64,000 nt of DNA from Lachnospiraceae bacterium JLR.KK002. Its GTDB lineage: Bacteria; Bacillota; Clostridia; Lachnospirales; Lachnospiraceae. A model generated the notes under the pieces. It did no database searches. It saw nothing but the letters and a program-made list of their open reading frames with translations, and had not been told where the DNA came from. The position numbers were made by a program, and so were the translations under genes. Each line of letters starts with the position of its first letter. Positions within the stretch are counted from its first letter, which is position 1. This document shows positions 54,887-63,916 of the stretch, piece after piece. Location of the stretch: NCBI GenBank assembly GCA_036941025.1, contig JAYMNP010000001.1, positions 186,001 to 250,000 of the forward strand. Direction: 5' to 3'.

Positions 54887-55957
54887 ATGAAAGCATTTCT
54901 AATACTGGAGGATGAAACGGTGTTTGAAGGCATCAGCATTGGCTCTGCCGGAGAAGTAATCAGTGAAATTGTCTTTAACACTTCCATGACGGGATATCTG
55001 GAAGTTCTGACAGACCCCTCCTATGCCGGACAGGCAGTTGCCATGACATATCCCCTGATTGGCAATTATGGGATTACGCCGGATATGGAATCGGAACGTC
55101 CCTGGGCGGAAGGGTATATTGTCCGGGAACTGTCCCGGATGCCCGGTAATTTCCGCAGTCAGGGCACGGTGCAGGATTTTCTGGCTGAACATGATATTCC
55201 GGGAATTGCAGGAATTGATACCAGGGCCCTGACGAAAATCCTCCGGGAAAAGGGAACCATGAACGGGATGATTACCACCGATGAAAATTATCGGATGGAA
55301 GATATTATTCCCAGGCTGAAAGCGTACCGGACCGGAAACGTGGTGGATAAAGTGACATGCAAAGAGATTTCCACGTTAAAAGGAAAAGGGAAAAGAGTAG
55401 CCCTTCTGGATTTGGGGGCCAAGAAAAATATTGCAAAATCTCTGCAGAACAGAGGCTGCAGCGTCACGGTTTATCCGGCCCATACCTCAGGGGAAGAAAT
55501 TCTTTCTTCCCATCCGGACGGAATTATGTTAAGCAACGGGCCGGGAGACCCAAAGGAATGCGACGATATAATAGAAGAAATCCGGAAATTATACGAATCG
55601 GGTATTCCGGTGTTTGCCATCTGCCTGGGCCATCAGCTTATGGCTCTGGCCGCCGGGGCTGATACCCATAAAATGAAATACGGCCACCGGGGCGGCAATC
55701 ATCCGGTGAAAGATCTGGAAACAGGGCGGGTATATATTTCCTCCCAGAACCATGGGTATGTGGTGGATACGGAACACCTGGACGATTCTGTGGCGGTTCC
55801 GTCTTTTATCAATGTAAACGACGGAACAAACGAAGGGTTAAGATATATCCGGAAGCCTGTGTTTACCGTTCAGTTTCACCCGGAAGCCTGTCCGGGGCCT
55901 CAGGACAGCAGTTACTTATTTGACCGTTTTATCAGTATGATGGGAGGGGACCGGTAA
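54887..55957 (+). CDS. carA: carbamoyl-phosphate synthase small subunit
   Basis: Supplies ammonia from glutamine to the large subunit. 356 residues: N-terminal CPSase domain with FNTSMTGYLEVLTDPSYAGQ and GIDTRALTK, then a class I glutamine amidotransferase with nucleophile C246 in FAICLGHQLMALA and the His-Glu pair in QFHPEACPGP. Stop and the carB start share one base (TAATG). No other pyrimidine or arginine genes are in view. Confidence 0.97.
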   Translation: MKAFLILEDETVFEGISIGSAGEVISEIVFNTSMTGYLEVLTDPSYAGQAVAMTYPLIGNYGITPDMESERPWAEGYIVRELSRMPGNFRSQGTVQDFLAEHDIPGIAGIDTRALTKILREKGTMNGMITTDENYRMEDIIPRLKAYRTGNVVDKVTCKEISTLKGKGKRVALLDLGAKKNIAKSLQNRGCSVTVYPAHTSGEEILSSHPDGIMLSNGPGDPKECDDIIEEIRKLYESGIPVFAICLGHQLMALAAGADTHKMKYGHRGGNHPVKDLETGRVYISSQNHGYVVDTEHLDDSVAVPSFINVNDGTNEGLRYIRKPVFTVQFHPEACPGPQDSSYLFDRFISMMGGDR

Positions 55958-58900
55958 TGCCAAAAAATTCTGAAATTAAAAAAGTATTAGTGATTGGTTC
56001 CGGCCCTATTGTCATCGGGCAGGCCGCAGAATTTGATTACGCAGGAACTCAGGCGTGCCGCTCTCTGAAAGAAGAGGGGGTGGAGGTGGTTCTGGTCAAT
56101 TCCAATCCGGCCACCATTATGACAGATAAGGAAATTGCAGATCAGGTGTACATTGAACCTCTGACTGCAAAGGTGCTGGAACAGATTATTCTGAAAGAAC
56201 AGCCGGACAGCGTGCTTCCCACCCTGGGAGGACAGGCAGGGCTGAATCTGGGCATGGAACTGGCAGAGTCCGGGTTTCTGGAAAAACATGGAGTAAAGCT
56301 GATAGGAACCACAGCGGAGACAATTTTTAAAGCGGAAGACCGGCAGGCCTTTAAAGACACCATGGAGAAAATAGGAGAACCCTGCGCCCCTTCCATGGTA
56401 GTTAATAATATAGAAGACGGAATTGCATTTACCAATACCATCGGTTACCCGGTGGTGCTGCGTCCGGCTTATACCCTGGGGGGAAGCGGAGGCGGAATTG
56501 CCCGTAATGAAACAGAATTAATGGAAATTCTTGCCAACGGCCTGAGGCTCAGCCGGGTAGGGGAAGTGCTGGTGGAACGCTGTATTGCAGGCTGGAAGGA
56601 AATTGAATATGAGGTGATGCGTGACGGGGCCGGCAACTGTATTACCGTCTGCAACATGGAGAACATTGACCCGGTGGGCGTTCATACCGGAGACAGTATC
56701 GTGGTGGCTCCGTCTCAGACACTGGGGGATAAGGAATACCAGATGCTGCGCACCTCCGCACTGAATATTATTTCCGAGCTGAATATTACCGGAGGCTGTA
56801 ACGTTCAGTATGCACTTCATCCCGCCAGCTTTGAATACTGTGTGATTGAGGTAAATCCCCGTGTGAGCCGTTCCTCTGCGCTGGCGAGCAAGGCTACGGG
56901 GTATCCCATTGCGAAGGTGGCGGCAAAAATTGCCCTGGGATATACCCTGGATGAAATCAGAAATGCCATTACCGGTAAAACATACGCCAGCTTTGAACCC
57001 ATGCTGGATTACTGCGTGGTAAAAATCCCAAGACTGCCCTTTGACAAATTTATTACCGCAAAGCGGAGTCTGACTACTCAGATGAAGGCTACGGGAGAGG
57101 TGATGAGTATCTGCACCAGTTTCGAGGGGGCGCTGATGAAAGCCATCCGTTCCCTGGAACAGCATGTGGACAGCATGATGAGCTATGATTTCAGCGGCCT
57201 TTCCAGAGAGGAGTTAAGGGAGCGCCTGAAAAAGGTGGACGACCGGAGAATCTGGGTGATTGCCGAGGCGCTGCGCCAGGGGATTTCCTATGAAAAAATT
57301 CACGAGATTACCAGAATAGACCTCTGGTTTATTGATAAAATTTCCATTCTGGTAGAAATGGAAGAACAACTGAAACAGGAAACACTGACGCCGGAGCTTC
57401 TGAAAGAGGCAAAGCGGCTGGAATTTCCGGATTCTGTCATTGCCGCCCTTACCGGAAAACAGGAACAGGAAATCCGTAATCTGCGCTATGAACATGGAAT
57501 TACCGCAGCTTTTAAAATGGTGGATACCTGTGCGGCGGAATTTGCAGCGGAGACTCCTTATTACTATTCCTGCTTCGGCAGTGAGAATGAAGCCTTTCCC
57601 GACAGAGAGCAGGGAAGTTCCGGCGGGAAAACCGGAGCGTCCGGTTCCGAAAAGCGCAAAAAGGTGCTGGTGCTGGGTTCCGGGCCAATCCGTATCGGCC
57701 AGGGGATTGAGTTTGATTACTGCTCCGTGCACTGTACCTGGGCTTTTGCAAAAGAGGGCTATGAGACCATTATTATAAATAATAATCCGGAAACGGTGTC
57801 CACAGACTTTGACATTGCGGATAAACTGTATTTTGAGCCCCTGACTCCGGAGGATGTGGAAAGTATTGTCCGTCTGGAAAAACCCGATGGGGCTGTGGTG
57901 CAGTTCGGCGGCCAGACGGCCATCAAACTGACGGAAAGCCTGATGAAGATGGGCGTTCCAATTTTCGGCACCAGGGCAGAAGATGTGGATGCAGCCGAAG
58001 ATCGGGAATTATTCGATAAAATTCTGGAGGAGACGGAAATCCCGCGGGCGGCAGGCGGCACGGTATTTACTGCTGAGGAGGCCAGGGAAGTGGCCAACCG
58101 CCTGGGCTATCCCGTTCTGGTACGTCCTTCCTATGTGCTGGGCGGCCAGGGGATGCAGATTGCGTATACTGATGAGGAAATCGAAGAATTTATGGAAATC
58201 ATCAACCGGATTGCCCAGGACCATCCTATTCTGGTGGACAAGTATTTACAGGGAAAAGAGATTGAGGTGGACGCGGTCTGCGATGGCACGGATATTCTGA
58301 TTCCCGGCATTATGGAGCATATTGAGCGGACAGGCGTACATTCCGGCGACAGCATTTCCGTTTATCCTGCCCCCACCATCAGCCAGGAGGTAAAGGAGAA
58401 AATCGTGGAATACACCAGGAGACTGGCCAGGGCACTTCATGTGGTGGGCTTAATCAATATCCAGTTTATTGCCATGGATGAGGATGTGTACGTGATTGAG
58501 GTAAATCCCCGTTCTTCCCGGACTGTTCCCTATATCAGCAAAGTAACGGGAATTCCCATTGTGGATCTGGCCACAAGGGTTATTATCGGCAATACTTTAA
58601 AGGGTATGGGCTATCCCACGGGACTTGCGCCGGAAGCAGAGTATGTGGCCATCAAAATGCCGGTATTTTCCTTTGAGAAGCTCCGTGGAGCGGAAATCAG
58701 CCTTGGGCCGGAAATGAAATCCACCGGAGAATGCCTTGGAATTGCCAGAACCTTTGACGAGGCATTGTACAAGGCATTTCTGGGAGCGGGCGTACAGCTT
58801 CCGAAATACAAACAGATGATTATGACGGTAAAAGATGCGGACAAGCCGGAATCCGTGGAGGTGGCGAAACGGTTTGAAGCGCTGGGCTATAAGATTTACG

Positions 58901-59211
58901 CCACCAGAAGCACTGCGAAATACCTGCAGAATCATGGAGTCAGCGCAAGACGTATCAATAAGATTTCCCAGGAGTCTCCCAATGTAATGGATTTGATTCT
59001 GGGCCATAAAATAGACCTTGTCATTGATACTCCAACCCAGGGACGGGATAAGAGCCGGGACGGATTTTTAATCCGCCGGAATGCCATTGAGACAGGTGTG
59101 TACTGTATCACCGCCATGGACACAGCCAATGCCCTGGCGGAAAGTCTGGAACATGCCTGTGCCAGCGAAGAACTGGATTTGATTGATATTGCGAAGGTGA
59201 AGAATATTTAA
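55957..59211 (+). CDS. carB: carbamoyl-phosphate synthase large subunit
   Basis: Makes carbamoyl phosphate from bicarbonate, ammonia and two ATP for pyrimidine and arginine synthesis. 1084 residues in two homologous halves, each opening with a VLVIGSGP/VLGSGPIRIGQG segment and carrying an ATP-grasp fold (PAYTLGGSGGGIARNE; PSYVLGGQGMQIAYTD), then the allosteric MGS domain at the end (DLVIDTPTQG). A short Ser/Gly-rich insert (QGSSGGKTGASGS, about residues 550-562) lies just before the second half, unusual but not disruptive. Confidence 0.97.
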   Translation: MPKNSEIKKVLVIGSGPIVIGQAAEFDYAGTQACRSLKEEGVEVVLVNSNPATIMTDKEIADQVYIEPLTAKVLEQIILKEQPDSVLPTLGGQAGLNLGMELAESGFLEKHGVKLIGTTAETIFKAEDRQAFKDTMEKIGEPCAPSMVVNNIEDGIAFTNTIGYPVVLRPAYTLGGSGGGIARNETELMEILANGLRLSRVGEVLVERCIAGWKEIEYEVMRDGAGNCITVCNMENIDPVGVHTGDSIVVAPSQTLGDKEYQMLRTSALNIISELNITGGCNVQYALHPASFEYCVIEVNPRVSRSSALASKATGYPIAKVAAKIALGYTLDEIRNAITGKTYASFEPMLDYCVVKIPRLPFDKFITAKRSLTTQMKATGEVMSICTSFEGALMKAIRSLEQHVDSMMSYDFSGLSREELRERLKKVDDRRIWVIAEALRQGISYEKIHEITRIDLWFIDKISILVEMEEQLKQETLTPELLKEAKRLEFPDSVIAALTGKQEQEIRNLRYEHGITAAFKMVDTCAAEFAAETPYYYSCFGSENEAFPDREQGSSGGKTGASGSEKRKKVLVLGSGPIRIGQGIEFDYCSVHCTWAFAKEGYETIIINNNPETVSTDFDIADKLYFEPLTPEDVESIVRLEKPDGAVVQFGGQTAIKLTESLMKMGVPIFGTRAEDVDAAEDRELFDKILEETEIPRAAGGTVFTAEEAREVANRLGYPVLVRPSYVLGGQGMQIAYTDEEIEEFMEIINRIAQDHPILVDKYLQGKEIEVDAVCDGTDILIPGIMEHIERTGVHSGDSISVYPAPTISQEVKEKIVEYTRRLARALHVVGLINIQFIAMDEDVYVIEVNPRSSRTVPYISKVTGIPIVDLATRVIIGNTLKGMGYPTGLAPEAEYVAIKMPVFSFEKLRGAEISLGPEMKSTGECLGIARTFDEALYKAFLGAGVQLPKYKQMIMTVKDADKPESVEVAKRFEALGYKIYATRSTAKYLQNHGVSARRINKISQESPNVMDLILGHKIDLVIDTPTQGRDKSRDGFLIRRNAIETGVYCITAMDTANALAESLEHACASEELDLIDIAKVKNI

Positions 59212-59472
59212 AATCATCGACCAGGGGATACGCCAAAATGGCGTATGAAAACCGATTGTAATCTGTCTGATTTAATACTTTTTCCGGTTATTTTGTCAAA
59301 AAAATGTAAAGTGACATTGATTTTATCTTTATATTGTTCTAGAATGGTAGTTATAAGATCAGTCCTCCGGCATATGGTGATTTACCAGAACGAAAGATTT
59401 CCAGTATCGGCGGTTGATTGCCTGTTTTCAAATATTGTAATGGTATGGAGTATGCTGGAAAAGGAGGCTATT

Positions 59473-60267
59473 ATGAAATTACAGGATTTTTGTGATATGG
59501 AAAAGTTCGAAGAAATCATGAATAACTGGGCGAGCAGTACCGGTCTTGCAACGGTGGCAGTAGGAGATGATGGTGAGTATATCAGCGACTGTTATAATTT
59601 TACGGATTTTTGCATTAAGCTGACCAGAGGCAGCGACGAAGGACGAAAAAGGTGTGAGAAAAATGACAGAGAGGGGAAGGGAGTATATCCCTGCCATGCA
59701 GGGCTGGTTGATTTCGGGATACCCATTACATTAGAAGATGGAACCGTGCTGGGGAGCGTGATTGGCGGGCAGGTATTGCCGGAAAATCCGGATGAGGAAA
59801 AGTTCAGGCAGACAGCCAGGGATTTGGGTATTGATGAGGATGAGTATATCAGGGCCCTTCGCGAGGTAAATGTTAAGACAGAAAAAGAAATTGAGGCTTC
59901 CGCACAGTTACTGGGGGATGTCATCAATATGTTTGTCAGAGCGAGCTATGCAACCATGCAGAATCAGAAACTTGTTCTGGAAATGAGGGAAGGAATCAGT
60001 AAAGCGGCAAAGCAGATTGTAGTTGCCAATGATAATACAAAGCAGATTGAGGGTTTCAGTAAGCGTCAGAAAATACTTGCGCTGAATGCCAGCATAGAAG
60101 CGGCCAGGGCGGGAGAAACAGGAAAAGGTTTTTCTGTAGTCGCAGATGAAGTTCAGAAACTTGCGCAGGGTATGGGCCGCACCAGCATAGAGATTAAGCG
60201 GGCACTGGAGGAAGTGACAGAGACGATTATGGCGTTAACCGGAGATGCTCAGGCTGATGATACCTGA
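59473..60267 (+). CDS. soluble PocR-domain protein with short MCP-type signalling tip
   Basis: 264 residues, no membrane segment. The N-terminal PocR sensory domain (about 1-165) shows [21 protein letters not shown] and [14 protein letters not shown]; PocR domains bind small hydrocarbon derivatives or redox ligands. The C-terminus holds only the tip of a chemoreceptor signalling domain, [20 protein letters not shown] and [11 protein letters not shown], about 90 residues in all. It should couple an internal signal to CheA or to a related partner. ATG 59473 has AAAAGGAGG; the longer frame from 59245 has no such site. Confidence 0.88.
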   Translation: MKLQDFCDMEKFEEIMNNWASSTGLATVAVGDDGEYISDCYNFTDFCIKLTRGSDEGRKRCEKNDREGKGVYPCHAGLVDFGIPITLEDGTVLGSVIGGQVLPENPDEEKFRQTARDLGIDEDEYIRALREVNVKTEKEIEASAQLLGDVINMFVRASYATMQNQKLVLEMREGISKAAKQIVVANDNTKQIEGFSKRQKILALNASIEAARAGETGKGFSVVADEVQKLAQGMGRTSIEIKRALEEVTETIMALTGDAQADDT

Positions 60268-60352
60268 TTTTTCCGCTGAACATTTCATTGTCCGGGAGGA
60301 AACCGTTTTACTTTTCACTTGATATGGAAGAACAGAAAGATTATAATATATC

Positions 60353-60420
60353 CAGGTAATTGCGTAATTCAATAATTGTACATGAAATTTTGATAATTAT
60401 ATAGTTTCGCAATTATCTGA
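60353..60420. repeat. 68-bp palindromic mini-element (copy C)
   Basis: CAGGTAATTGCG at the left and CGCAATTATCTG at the right are inverted ends; the inner TTGTACATGAAATTTTGATAA matches copy A read backwards. No clear direct repeats remain around it. It ends 27 bases before the ferritin ATG and contains a TTGTAC / TATATA pair spaced by 16 bases that could act as promoter. Confidence 0.7.
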
Positions 60421-60446
60421 CAGTACATTCACAGGGAGGAAAGACA

Positions 60447-60956
60447 ATGAACGAAAAAGTTGCTTTTTTATTAAATGATCAGATTAACAAGGAGTTCTAT
60501 TCTGCTTATCTGTATCTTGACATGGCCAACTTCTATTCACAGAAGGGGCTGGACGGATTCGCAAACTGGTATGAGATTCAGGCCAGGGAAGAACAGGATC
60601 ACGGAATGCTGATATACCAGTATTTACAGAATAACGGAGAAAAGGTTACCTTTGAGGCGATTGCCAGACCGGATAAGACATTCGAGACAATTATGGACCC
60701 GCTGAAAGCCGGACTTGAACATGAGAGGTATGTGACGTCACTGATTAATACCATTTATGAGGCGGCGCAGGAAGCAAAAGATTTCCGTACCACACAGTTT
60801 CTGGACTGGTTTATCAAAGAGCAGGGAGAGGAAGAGAAGAATTCCATGGATCAGATTACCAAAATGGAACTGTTCGGAGATGACGCACGCAGCCTGTATA
60901 TGCTGAACAGTGAACTGGCCGCACGTACTTATTCGGCACCGTCTCTGGTACTGTAA
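60447..60956 (+). CDS. ftnA: ferritin
   Basis: Stores iron and protects from its toxicity in the cytosol. 169 residues, a four-helix bundle. Ferroxidase ligands are visible in NKEFYSAYLYLDMA, EIQAREEQDHGM and the later LIKEQ-like FIKEQGEEEK. Non-haem bacterial ferritin length (160-175) fits. The ribosome site GGGAGG is close to the ATG. The DUF4190 gene follows 26 bases later and may be co-transcribed. Confidence 0.96.
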   Translation: MNEKVAFLLNDQINKEFYSAYLYLDMANFYSQKGLDGFANWYEIQAREEQDHGMLIYQYLQNNGEKVTFEAIARPDKTFETIMDPLKAGLEHERYVTSLINTIYEAAQEAKDFRTTQFLDWFIKEQGEEEKNSMDQITKMELFGDDARSLYMLNSELAARTYSAPSLVL

Positions 60957-60982
60957 CAGAGTTTTTTGAAAGGAGAGCATCT

Positions 60983-61249
60983 ATGGAAGGACAGACAAAT
61001 GGAGGAGTTGGATTTGGGGTAGCCTCGATGGTTCTGGGGATTGTTGCACTGGTAATGTCCTGCTGTTTTTATTTTATTTCCATTCCCTGTGCCATTATCG
61101 GTATCATATTGGCAGGTATTGGCCTGTCAGGGAATAAAGAAGGGAGAGGGATGGCCATTGCCGGACTTGTATGCTCTGTAGTTTCTCTGATTCCTGCAGC
61201 TATTGTTATCATAAGCGGTGTGTCCTTTATGAGTTCTCCGGGTGTTTAG
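60983..61249 (+). CDS. DUF4190 small membrane protein
   Basis: 88 residues with two membrane segments: GFGVASMVLGIVALVMSCC and a Gly-rich turn (LAGIGLSGNKEGRGMAIAGL) before the second. This repeated form is the DUF4190 type found in many Clostridia. Function unknown. Good AAAGGAG site. Confidence 0.82.
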   Translation: MEGQTNGGVGFGVASMVLGIVALVMSCCFYFISIPCAIIGIILAGIGLSGNKEGRGMAIAGLVCSVVSLIPAAIVIISGVSFMSSPGV

Positions 61250-61385
61250 ACTGCCGGCAGAAAGTTCGTATCGGAATGTGAAAATCATCCGGGGGGTGTT
61301 TTGTCAGAAAAGGCATTGTTGTGTTAAAATAAAAAGTATTTTCCTGATATGATTAAGAAAATATACATATTATTTCGAGCCTGAT

Positions 61386-61427
61386 AAAGTCATGAGGAGC
61401 TTTTATACTCATGGCTTCATTGTTTTT
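61386..61427 (+). terminator. probable terminator in the Fic upstream region
   Basis: AGTCATGAG pairs with CTCATGGCT (one wobble) around an 11-base loop, followed by CATTGTTTTT. Confidence 0.5.
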
Positions 61428-61563
61428 GTTAAAATTTGCAGGGCATGAATTTGCCTGTCCGATAATCCATTACCCTGTTTGGAATGGGTTTTGCAGAATG
61501 TGCGGACAGTATGGAACAGGCACGTCAAACGGCCGCCCAGGTTAAAAATGTATAAACAGTGAA

Positions 61564-61591
61564 TTGCAAAAATCTGATAAGTCTGTATAAT
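61564..61591 (+). promoter_or_regulatory. promoter of the Fic gene
   Basis: TTGCAA (61564-61569), 16-base spacer, perfect TATAAT (61586-61591); transcription would start near 61598, about 30 bases before the ATG. Confidence 0.7.
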
Positions 61592-61628
61592 GTAAATGAA
61601 AACCAGAAGCCATAAGGAGGCAGGCATC

Positions 61629-62459
61629 ATGACGCAGGATCCTTTCAGAGAATACATCCGACAGCAGGAGCCGGGAAAAAAAGAAAAAGGATATGCATGG
61701 TTTACAGCCATGGGTTTACAGGCGGTAGACCATCTGGAAACATCCGATTATCTTCAGAAAACTGCCGTGAAAAATATCGAAGGAGAAATTACCATGGCAC
61801 AGGCCCGGCAGCTCCTGGACAGTTATTATGAAGAACGTACCGGACATGATACGAATGACCGGACAGAAGAAGCAGACAAAGTTTCGGTAAGAATTGCGGA
61901 ACTTCTGGCAGAAAATGCCTTTTCATTCAATCCGAATCAGTACCTGGCCATTCACAGAAAATTATTTCAGGGAATTTATTCCCATGCCGGCCGGATACGT
62001 GATTATAATATTACAAAAAAGGAATGGGTGCTCGGCGGTGCGTCTGTGATTTATGGCAGTGCTTCGGAACTTCAGGCGACTCTTGCATACGATTTTTCCC
62101 AGGAGCAGGAATTTTCCTATAAAGGTCTGTCCATGGATGAAATCATTCATCACCTTGCTTTTTTTGTATCGAGATTATGGCAGATTCATGTATTTGCGGA
62201 AGGAAATACAAGGACGACAGCAGTGTTTTTTATAAAGTATCTGAAAACCCTTGGATTTGATGTGACGAATGATATTTTTGCAGAACATGCCTGGTATTTC
62301 CGCAATGCACTGGTCAGAGCCAATTATAATGATTTAAAAAACGGTATTCACGAGACCGGGGAATATCTGGAATTGTTTTTAAAAAACCTGTTACTGGATG
62401 AGAAGAATGAGCTGAATAACAGAAAACTGCATATCGGCAGCGGCAGTGCAGAGCGTTAG
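61629..62459 (+). CDS. Fic-domain protein (AMPylase-type)
   Basis: Transfers AMP or a similar group from a nucleotide to a protein target. 276 residues. The active-site motif is HVFAEGNTRT (catalytic H187; the usual form is HPFxEGNGR, so Pro and Gly are replaced). A helix with NIEGEIT in the N-terminal third may be the self-inhibiting helix, as in class II Fic proteins. ATG 61629 has AAGGAGG at a proper distance. No separate antitoxin gene is next to it. A very strong palindrome overlaps its last codons. Confidence 0.88.
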   Translation: MTQDPFREYIRQQEPGKKEKGYAWFTAMGLQAVDHLETSDYLQKTAVKNIEGEITMAQARQLLDSYYEERTGHDTNDRTEEADKVSVRIAELLAENAFSFNPNQYLAIHRKLFQGIYSHAGRIRDYNITKKEWVLGGASVIYGSASELQATLAYDFSQEQEFSYKGLSMDEIIHHLAFFVSRLWQIHVFAEGNTRTTAVFFIKYLKTLGFDVTNDIFAEHAWYFRNALVRANYNDLKNGIHETGEYLELFLKNLLLDEKNELNNRKLHIGSGSAER

Positions 62460-62484
62460 CTTCTGCACTGCCGCTGCCGATATG
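62430..62484. repeat. 23-bp perfect palindrome across the fic stop codon
   Basis: The arms 62430-62452 and 62462-62484 are exact complements (CATATCGGCAGCGGCAGTGC is the first part of the left arm). The stop codon lies in the 9-base loop. No T-run follows, so it is not a standard terminator, but it would form a very stable mRNA 3' hairpin between the convergent fic and CYTH genes. Confidence 0.9.
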
Positions 62485-62517
62485 GACATGCAAATGTACC
62501 GGATATGCAAGTCTCTG

Positions 62518-62985
62518 TCAGCCAGGATTCTCTGAACTGTTGCTGCCTCTGCTCAGCACACTGTTGTGATATTTTTCAGAATACGTCACATCTTCCCCGA
62601 ACCATTCCGGGGGAACAAAAGAATTTGCTTCTTCTTCCGTTTCAAATTCCACCTCTGCCAGAACCAGCGGGGCCAGTTCTCCTTCAAAAATATCCAGCTC
62701 TATGGTGTAGCGGGGAGGCAGGGGAATCAGATATCGTTTCTTGGCAATCAGAATTCCGTCTGCCTTGGGCCTCAGATGAAGCCAGGCTTCTCTGGTCAGA
62801 GGAAGGTTGTATTCCTCCCGTACCATCAGACCTTTGGATTTATAAGTAAGATAATATGTTTCATCCTGTCTGCGGATACGCACCACCGGCTCCGTACAGA
62901 GGTATCCCTGTTCAATCTGATGAAAGGGGAAGGATTCCAGATGAGCCGGCAGCGATTTGATTAAATATTTGCGCTCAATTTCCAT
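62518..62985 (-). CDS. CYTH-domain protein (triphosphate tunnel enzyme)
   Basis: 155 residues. The family start ExExK is seen as EIERKYLI; VVRIRRQDETYYLTYKSKG and IELDIFEGELAPLVLAEVEF supply the other charged strands of the tunnel. Bacterial CYTH proteins hydrolyse inorganic triphosphate or thiamine triphosphate or act as class IV adenylate cyclases; which one cannot be told. It directly follows the small ABM-like gene. Confidence 0.88.
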   Translation of the reverse strand: MEIERKYLIKSLPAHLESFPFHQIEQGYLCTEPVVRIRRQDETYYLTYKSKGLMVREEYNLPLTREAWLHLRPKADGILIAKKRYLIPLPPRYTIELDIFEGELAPLVLAEVEFETEEEANSFVPPEWFGEDVTYSEKYHNSVLSRGSNSSENPG

Positions 62986-63333
62986 TTAAAATATACACTC
63001 TCCTAAATATTTGTCGTGGGGGACGAACAGGCATTTTTCAACAGACTTCCAGTAACTGTTGTAAAGGTTTTTCTGCGCGGCTCCGTAGTTTTCTTTTGTA
63101 TCAAATTCCCAGTAAAGCATGTACTTAACACTTTTTACAATGCGTTTGATTTCCAGGGGAGGAAGCCCCTCTCGGATTTGCTCCATGTCTATGTGATATC
63201 CTCTTTTGGCCAGCCGAAGCAGAAGCAGTCCTTCCTGTTTTTCCAAAAGGCTTTTCGCTTCCAGCATCAGTGCTTCAAATTCTTCTGTTTTTTGCGGTTT
63301 GACCTGATAAATACATATTTCAGTAAATGGCAT
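62986..63333 (-). CDS. small ferredoxin-like-fold (ABM-type) protein
   Basis: 115 residues. The layout, strand EICIYQVKPQ, helix EEFEALMLEAKSLLEKQEG, strand LLLLRLAKRG, and a later VKYMLYWEF strand, fits the dimeric alpha/beta barrel of antibiotic-biosynthesis-monooxygenase-like proteins. Function unknown. Its stop abuts the ATG of the CYTH gene, so the two form a unit. Confidence 0.65.
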   Translation of the reverse strand: MPFTEICIYQVKPQKTEEFEALMLEAKSLLEKQEGLLLLRLAKRGYHIDMEQIREGLPPLEIKRIVKSVKYMLYWEFDTKENYGAAQKNLYNSYWKSVEKCLFVPHDKYLGECIF

Positions 63334-63390
63334 ATTTCATGTCTCCTCTGTTCTGATTTTTATATTACGGGAAATGTACATTTTTTTCTC

Positions 63391-63562
63391 TTATAGGATT
63401 AGGGTGTCAAAAGGTCTGAATTTCCTTTGCAGGACAATTTCCTCAATCTTGCACCACAATATCTATCAACGATGCGCCGCATCGCCTCAAGATATTGTAG
63501 CACAATCTTGAAAAAATTTGCTCTGCAATGAAAATGGACCTTTTGATACCCTAATCCTTATA
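63391..63562. mobile_element. MITE-like palindromic element with 5-bp target duplication
   Basis: The element (63396-63557, 162 bp) has 21-bp inverted ends, GGATTAGGGTGTCAAAAGGTC and its near-complement (20 of 21), flanked by TTATA on both sides. The whole length folds back on itself, with about four-fifths of bases paired around a GATGCG/CGCATC centre. It has no gene. It has inserted into the 15-bp arm of a repeat-family copy. Confidence 0.88.
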
Positions 63563-63685
63563 GGAAATACCGTGTTACTGTGAAGTGCTAAAGTATATGG
63601 ATTTCCTATAAGAGAAAGCCCTCCGGGCAGGATGCGCACTCGCACAGAAGGAAAATATTGCTTCGCAGTTGTGCTCGTTCATATT
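63558..63685 (+). repeat. single diverged copy of the 196-bp repeat family
   Basis: The TTATAGGAAA arm, the loop, the TTTCCTATAAGAGAA arm and GCCCTCCGGGCAGGATGCGC match the array at 683. The next part keeps the same fold with different bases: GCACA/TGTGC in place of GCGGA/TCCGC, around ATTGC-TTC-GCAGT. The last two hairpins of the array unit are missing. Confidence 0.85.
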
Positions 63686-63916
63686 CTTTCAGAAAATTTT
63701 CATGCTATAATTATAGACGGATTTCCGGACAATTGCAACAGGAACGAGAGTTTGACATTTTGTCGTGTATGTAAAAAAATACAGCTTTTTGCTCCCGCTT
63801 TGTGATAAAATAAAGAAGCGCAAGGAGCAGGAGAAAATCAGGCGGGAGAGACAGGCGGAAAATTTTTCCGCAGCAGAACGGGAGTTTCCCGCAGAATGAG
63901 AAAGGAATGGGAGAAC

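Larger units (their letters stand above)
61250..61628. other. intergenic region before the Fic gene
   Basis: Contains a hairpin at 61386-61427 and the Fic promoter at 61564-61591. A TTGTCA-N18-TAAAAT pair near 61303 could be another promoter. The minus-strand open frame here has no support. Confidence 0.4.
63334..63916. other. intergenic region with the repeat-family copy and the MITE
   Basis: Between the ABM-like gene (minus) and the receptor gene (plus). It contains the MITE at 63396-63557 and the repeat-family copy up to about 63685. The last 230 bases hold only a short leader and no convincing gene; a plus-strand frame rich in Lys, Arg and Glu (about 63812-63898) lacks a start. Confidence 0.5.
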
